From the NCBI GenBank assembly GCA_036502965.1, contig DASXXT010000312.1, positions 1 through 7,989 on the forward strand: DNA of 7,989 bases. The letters are read 5' to 3'. The notes beneath the pieces are model-generated. The model saw only the letters and a program-made list of their open reading frames with translations. It was not told the DNA's origin and ran no database searches. Source of the DNA: Roseiarcus sp036502965. GTDB lineage: Bacteria; Pseudomonadota; Alphaproteobacteria; Rhizobiales; Beijerinckiaceae. Below, in pieces: positions 6,112 through 7,989 of this stretch. Every line of letters begins with the position of its first letter. Within the stretch, counting starts at the first letter, position 1. Position numbers and translations under genes: made by a program.

Positions 6112-7014
6112 ACGGAAGCGCGACTCCGCGCCATCCTCCACCTCGGCGACCACCAGCCCGCGCTCGCTCAAATCCTCGAGATGGGCAAGGGTCGAAAAGC
6201 CAGCGGCGTGCGTCAAGGACGGGTTAACGCCGACATACACCTTGGCGACGAGCGCCGGAATCGTCTGCGGGCCGTCGGCGAGCGTGTTGAGGATCGAGGC
6301 TTCGCGCTGGCGCCGATGATGGATCAGCGCGCGTAAGTACCGTTGCGGTTCGGCGACGGGACCGCCGTGGCCAGGCCAATAGATCGTCTCGGCGCGTCCG
6401 CGCAGCTTGTCGAGCGAGTCCAAGTAGGCGCGCATCGAACCGTCGGGTGGCGCGACAACCGACGTCGACCAGGCCATGACATGATCGCCGGAAAACAGCG
6501 CGCCTTCCTCCACAAGCGCGAAGCATACATGATTGGAGCAATGTCCGGGCGTGGCGACAGCCTCCAGCGTATAGCCGGCGCCCTGCCAGCGCTCGCCGTC
6601 GACGAGAATCGCGTCAGGCGAATAGTCGCGGTCGTGTGCGGAATCGAGGCCGGTCGAACCATCGCCGCGGGGCGTGAACGGCGCGGCGCCGATCATCCGC
6701 GCGCCCGTCGCCGCGCGAAGCTTCCTTGCGCCGACGCTGTGATCGCGATGGGTATGGGTGACGAGAATGATCTCAACGCGCTCGCCGTCAACCGCGGCGA
6801 GCAGCGCCGAGAGATGCGAATCGTCGTCCGGACCCGGATCGACGATCGCGACCCTGTCGCGTCCCACGATATAGGTGCAGGTGCCATTGCAGGTGAAGGG
6901 CGAGGCGTTCGGCGCCACCAGCCGGCGCACCATCGGCGAAACCCTGGTCAGAGCGCGCGGCGGCGGCTCGCGTGCGGCGGCGAAAGGAACGGGTTCGCTC
7001 TCGTCGTTGGCCAT
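6103..7014 (-). CDS. Metallo-beta-lactamase-fold hydrolase, LACTB2-like
   Basis: This 303-residue protein has the metallo-beta-lactamase fold with a complete dinuclear zinc site. The signature THTHRDH is at 86-92, giving ligands H87, H89, D91 and H92. The others are H158 in ATPGHCSNH, D177 in FSGDH and H216 in WPGHGGP. Residues from about 235 to the end resemble the winged-helix domain of LACTB2-type proteins, some of which are single-strand-specific RNases; other relatives are thioesterases or hydrolases. The substrate cannot be fixed from sequence, so only the superfamily is firm. The start at ATG 7014 is preceded by a purine-rich AAGAGAGAG. The gene is divergent from the thioesterase across 102 bp and converges on the carboxypeptidase gene. 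Confidence 0.9.
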   Translation of the reverse strand: MANDESEPVPFAAAREPPPRALTRVSPMVRRLVAPNASPFTCNGTCTYIVGRDRVAIVDPGPDDDSHLSALLAAVDGERVEIILVTHTHRDHSVGARKLRAATGARMIGAAPFTPRGDGSTGLDSAHDRDYSPDAILVDGERWQGAGYTLEAVATPGHCSNHVCFALVEEGALFSGDHVMAWSTSVVAPPDGSMRAYLDSLDKLRGRAETIYWPGHGGPVAEPQRYLRALIHHRRQREASILNTLADGPQTIPALVAKVYVGVNPSLTHAAGFSTLAHLEDLSERGLVVAEVEDGAESRFRLA

Positions 7015-7040
7015 CGCGCGCTTTTGCTCTCTCTTCGCGG

Positions 7041-7060
7041 CAAGGCGGCTCGCCGCCTTG
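7041..7060. repeat. 8-bp-arm hairpin in the MBL-thioesterase divergent region
   Basis: CAAGGCGG (7041-7048) and CCGCCTTG (7053-7060) are exact arms around CTCG. The element sits 26 bp upstream of the hydrolase start codon and 56 bp upstream of the thioesterase start, in the shared 102-bp gap. It could be an operator for one or both genes or a leader hairpin of the hydrolase mRNA. No T-run follows, which argues against a terminator. Confidence 0.55.
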
Positions 7061-7116
7061 TCATGATAGCCGCCTGCGGGCTAAGAGGCGAAGCCACCCG
7101 CGACCGCCGAGACAGC

Positions 7117-7566
7117 ATGGCCGCCGACCCCGATCGCCAAGGGCCGCCTTCCCGGGCGGCTTTCGCCCGATTCGTGATCTCAGCGACGCGCTGGACCGAC
7201 AATGACGCCTACGGCCATCTCAACAACGTCGTCTACTACGCGCTGTTCGATTCGGCGGTGAACACGATCCTCATCGAGGCGGGGCTGCTCGATCCGGTCT
7301 CGAGTCCGGTCATCGGCCTGGTCGTCGAAAGCAATTGCCGATTCTATGCAAGCCTCACCTATCCAGAGCCGGCCGAAGTCGGAGTCGCGGTCGAGCATCT
7401 CGGCCACTCCTCGGTGCGCTACCATCTCGCGGTGTTCAAAGCTGGTGCTCGCGAGGCCGCCGCCGCGGGTCGTTACACCCACGTCTATGTCGAGCGGGCG
7501 ACGAACCGCCCGGTTCCGATTCCCGAGGGCCATCGTCGGTTGATGGAAGGCCTGAAGGCGCTCTGA
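7117..7566 (+). CDS. Acyl-CoA thioesterase, 4HBT hot-dog fold (YbgC/FadM type)
   Basis: This 149-residue protein fits the 4-hydroxybenzoyl-CoA thioesterase branch of the hot-dog fold, cytosolic enzymes that hydrolyse acyl-CoA esters. The signature is clear: RWTDNDAYGHLNNVVYY (25-41). D28 or D30 supplies the catalytic acid region, H34-x-N-N lies in the central helix, and Y40 follows. Later strands such as VVESNCRFYASLTYPE match the usual pattern of the fold. Length is typical. ATG 7117 is chosen because it gives a normal N-terminus. The frame stays open far upstream, antisense to the hydrolase, and an in-frame ATG at 7063 lacks a ribosome binding site; the site at 7117 is also weak. The acyl chain preferred is unknown. 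Its stop codon is 15 bp from the convergent CBS gene. Confidence 0.9.
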   Translation: MAADPDRQGPPSRAAFARFVISATRWTDNDAYGHLNNVVYYALFDSAVNTILIEAGLLDPVSSPVIGLVVESNCRFYASLTYPEPAEVGVAVEHLGHSSVRYHLAVFKAGAREAAAAGRYTHVYVERATNRPVPIPEGHRRLMEGLKAL

Positions 7567-7581
7567 CCACCTGGGGCCGCG

Positions 7582-7989
7582 TTACCGGTTCCGGACGGCG
7601 ATCATCGCGTCGCGCAGAACGTTGACCTCGTCGCGCGCTTCCTGCTGCCGCCACACCATGACGTCCCGGATCGACAGCATGCCGACGAGCTTTCCGCCAT
7701 CCATGACCGGCAAATGACGAACGCGGTGCTTGTTCATGACCTTCTCCGCCTCGATCATGGTCGTTTCCTGCGTGCAGGTCGTGATCTCGCGCGTCATCAA
7801 GTCGCGAACGTGCATATCCGCGAGCCTGGCCCCGTCCTTGGCGAAAGCGCGCACCACGTCGCGCTCGGAGATGATGCCGACCAGCGCCCCGTGGGCGTCG
7901 CAGACCGGGAAGGCGCCGATGTTGAGCGCGCTGAGCCGCGTGCAGATGGACGTGATCGATTCTTCGGGAATGCACGTCGCGAGAGACTG
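7582..7989 (-). CDS. CBS-domain pair protein (5' end outside the window)
   Basis: The minus-strand frame is open to the right edge and gives 135 visible C-terminal residues. An apparent start at GTG 7857 lies in the middle of a CBS domain and is not the true start. The first, incomplete CBS unit ends with GALVGIISERDVVRAF (34-49 of the visible part). A linker with VRDLMT follows, then a second full unit containing HRVRHLPVMDGGKLVGMLS (88-106) and SIRDVM. Two CBS units normally form one Bateman module that binds adenine nucleotides such as AMP or ATP. The protein ends soon after, so it is probably a small stand-alone CBS protein of about 140-150 residues; only a few residues would then be missing. 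Its partner is not visible here. Confidence 0.9.
   Translation of the reverse strand, partial: QSLATCIPEESITSICTRLSALNIGAFPVCDAHGALVGIISERDVVRAFAKDGARLADMHVRDLMTREITTCTQETTMIEAEKVMNKHRVRHLPVMDGGKLVGMLSIRDVMVWRQQEARDEVNVLRDAMIAVRNR

Noticed and set aside
6343..7116. Upstream extension of the thioesterase frame
   Set aside because: The region is antisense to the MBL hydrolase; thioesterase similarity begins only after 7117.

Overview
This is a GC-rich chromosomal window with the gene content and codon usage of an alphaproteobacterium. The order Hyphomicrobiales is my best guess, perhaps a methylotroph-related family such as Beijerinckiaceae or Methylocystaceae. That placement is inferred from protein style and from the compact cobalamin riboswitch in front of cbtBA; no rRNA or tRNA marker is present. 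I see no insertion sequence, prophage, CRISPR array or tRNA gene.

Left part (1-2300). A minus-strand block reads nucleoside phosphorylase (2088-1282), cobalamin riboswitch (about 1250-1161), cbtB (1115-903), then cbtA (770 running off the left edge). CbtB and CbtA form a small membrane cobalt-uptake system, and the riboswitch in front of it should repress it when coenzyme B12 is plentiful. cbtA has no stop codon inside the window and lies opposite a long spurious plus-strand reading frame, so it is easily missed.

Middle part (2297-4870). The plus strand carries mmsA, a CoA-acylating methylmalonate-semialdehyde dehydrogenase, which is divergent from the phosphorylase. A Uma2-family (DUF820) nuclease-fold gene follows. 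A 21-bp tandem duplication begins at the Uma2 stop codon and fills most of the gap to a convergent gene for a small secreted basic protein of unknown function. MmsA makes propionyl-CoA from the valine pathway. Propionyl-CoA is usually cleared by the B12-dependent methylmalonyl-CoA mutase, so its proximity to a cobalt importer makes loose metabolic sense, but shared regulation is not shown.

Right part (4870-7989). A gene-free stretch of about 310 bp precedes a single-domain D-Ala-D-Ala carboxypeptidase of the S11 family on the plus strand. Convergent to it is a LACTB2-like metallo-beta-lactamase-fold hydrolase on the minus strand. Divergent from that hydrolase is a 4HBT hot-dog acyl-CoA thioesterase, with a strong hairpin in the shared intergenic region. 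A two-CBS-domain protein on the minus strand converges on the thioesterase and is cut by the right edge.

Most genes are ordinary core-metabolism or envelope genes. No convincing new defence or mobile system was found. The most interesting points are the riboswitch and transporter arrangement, the B12-box-like sequence between cbtB and cbtA, the tandem repeat at the Uma2 stop codon, and the orphan secreted protein.
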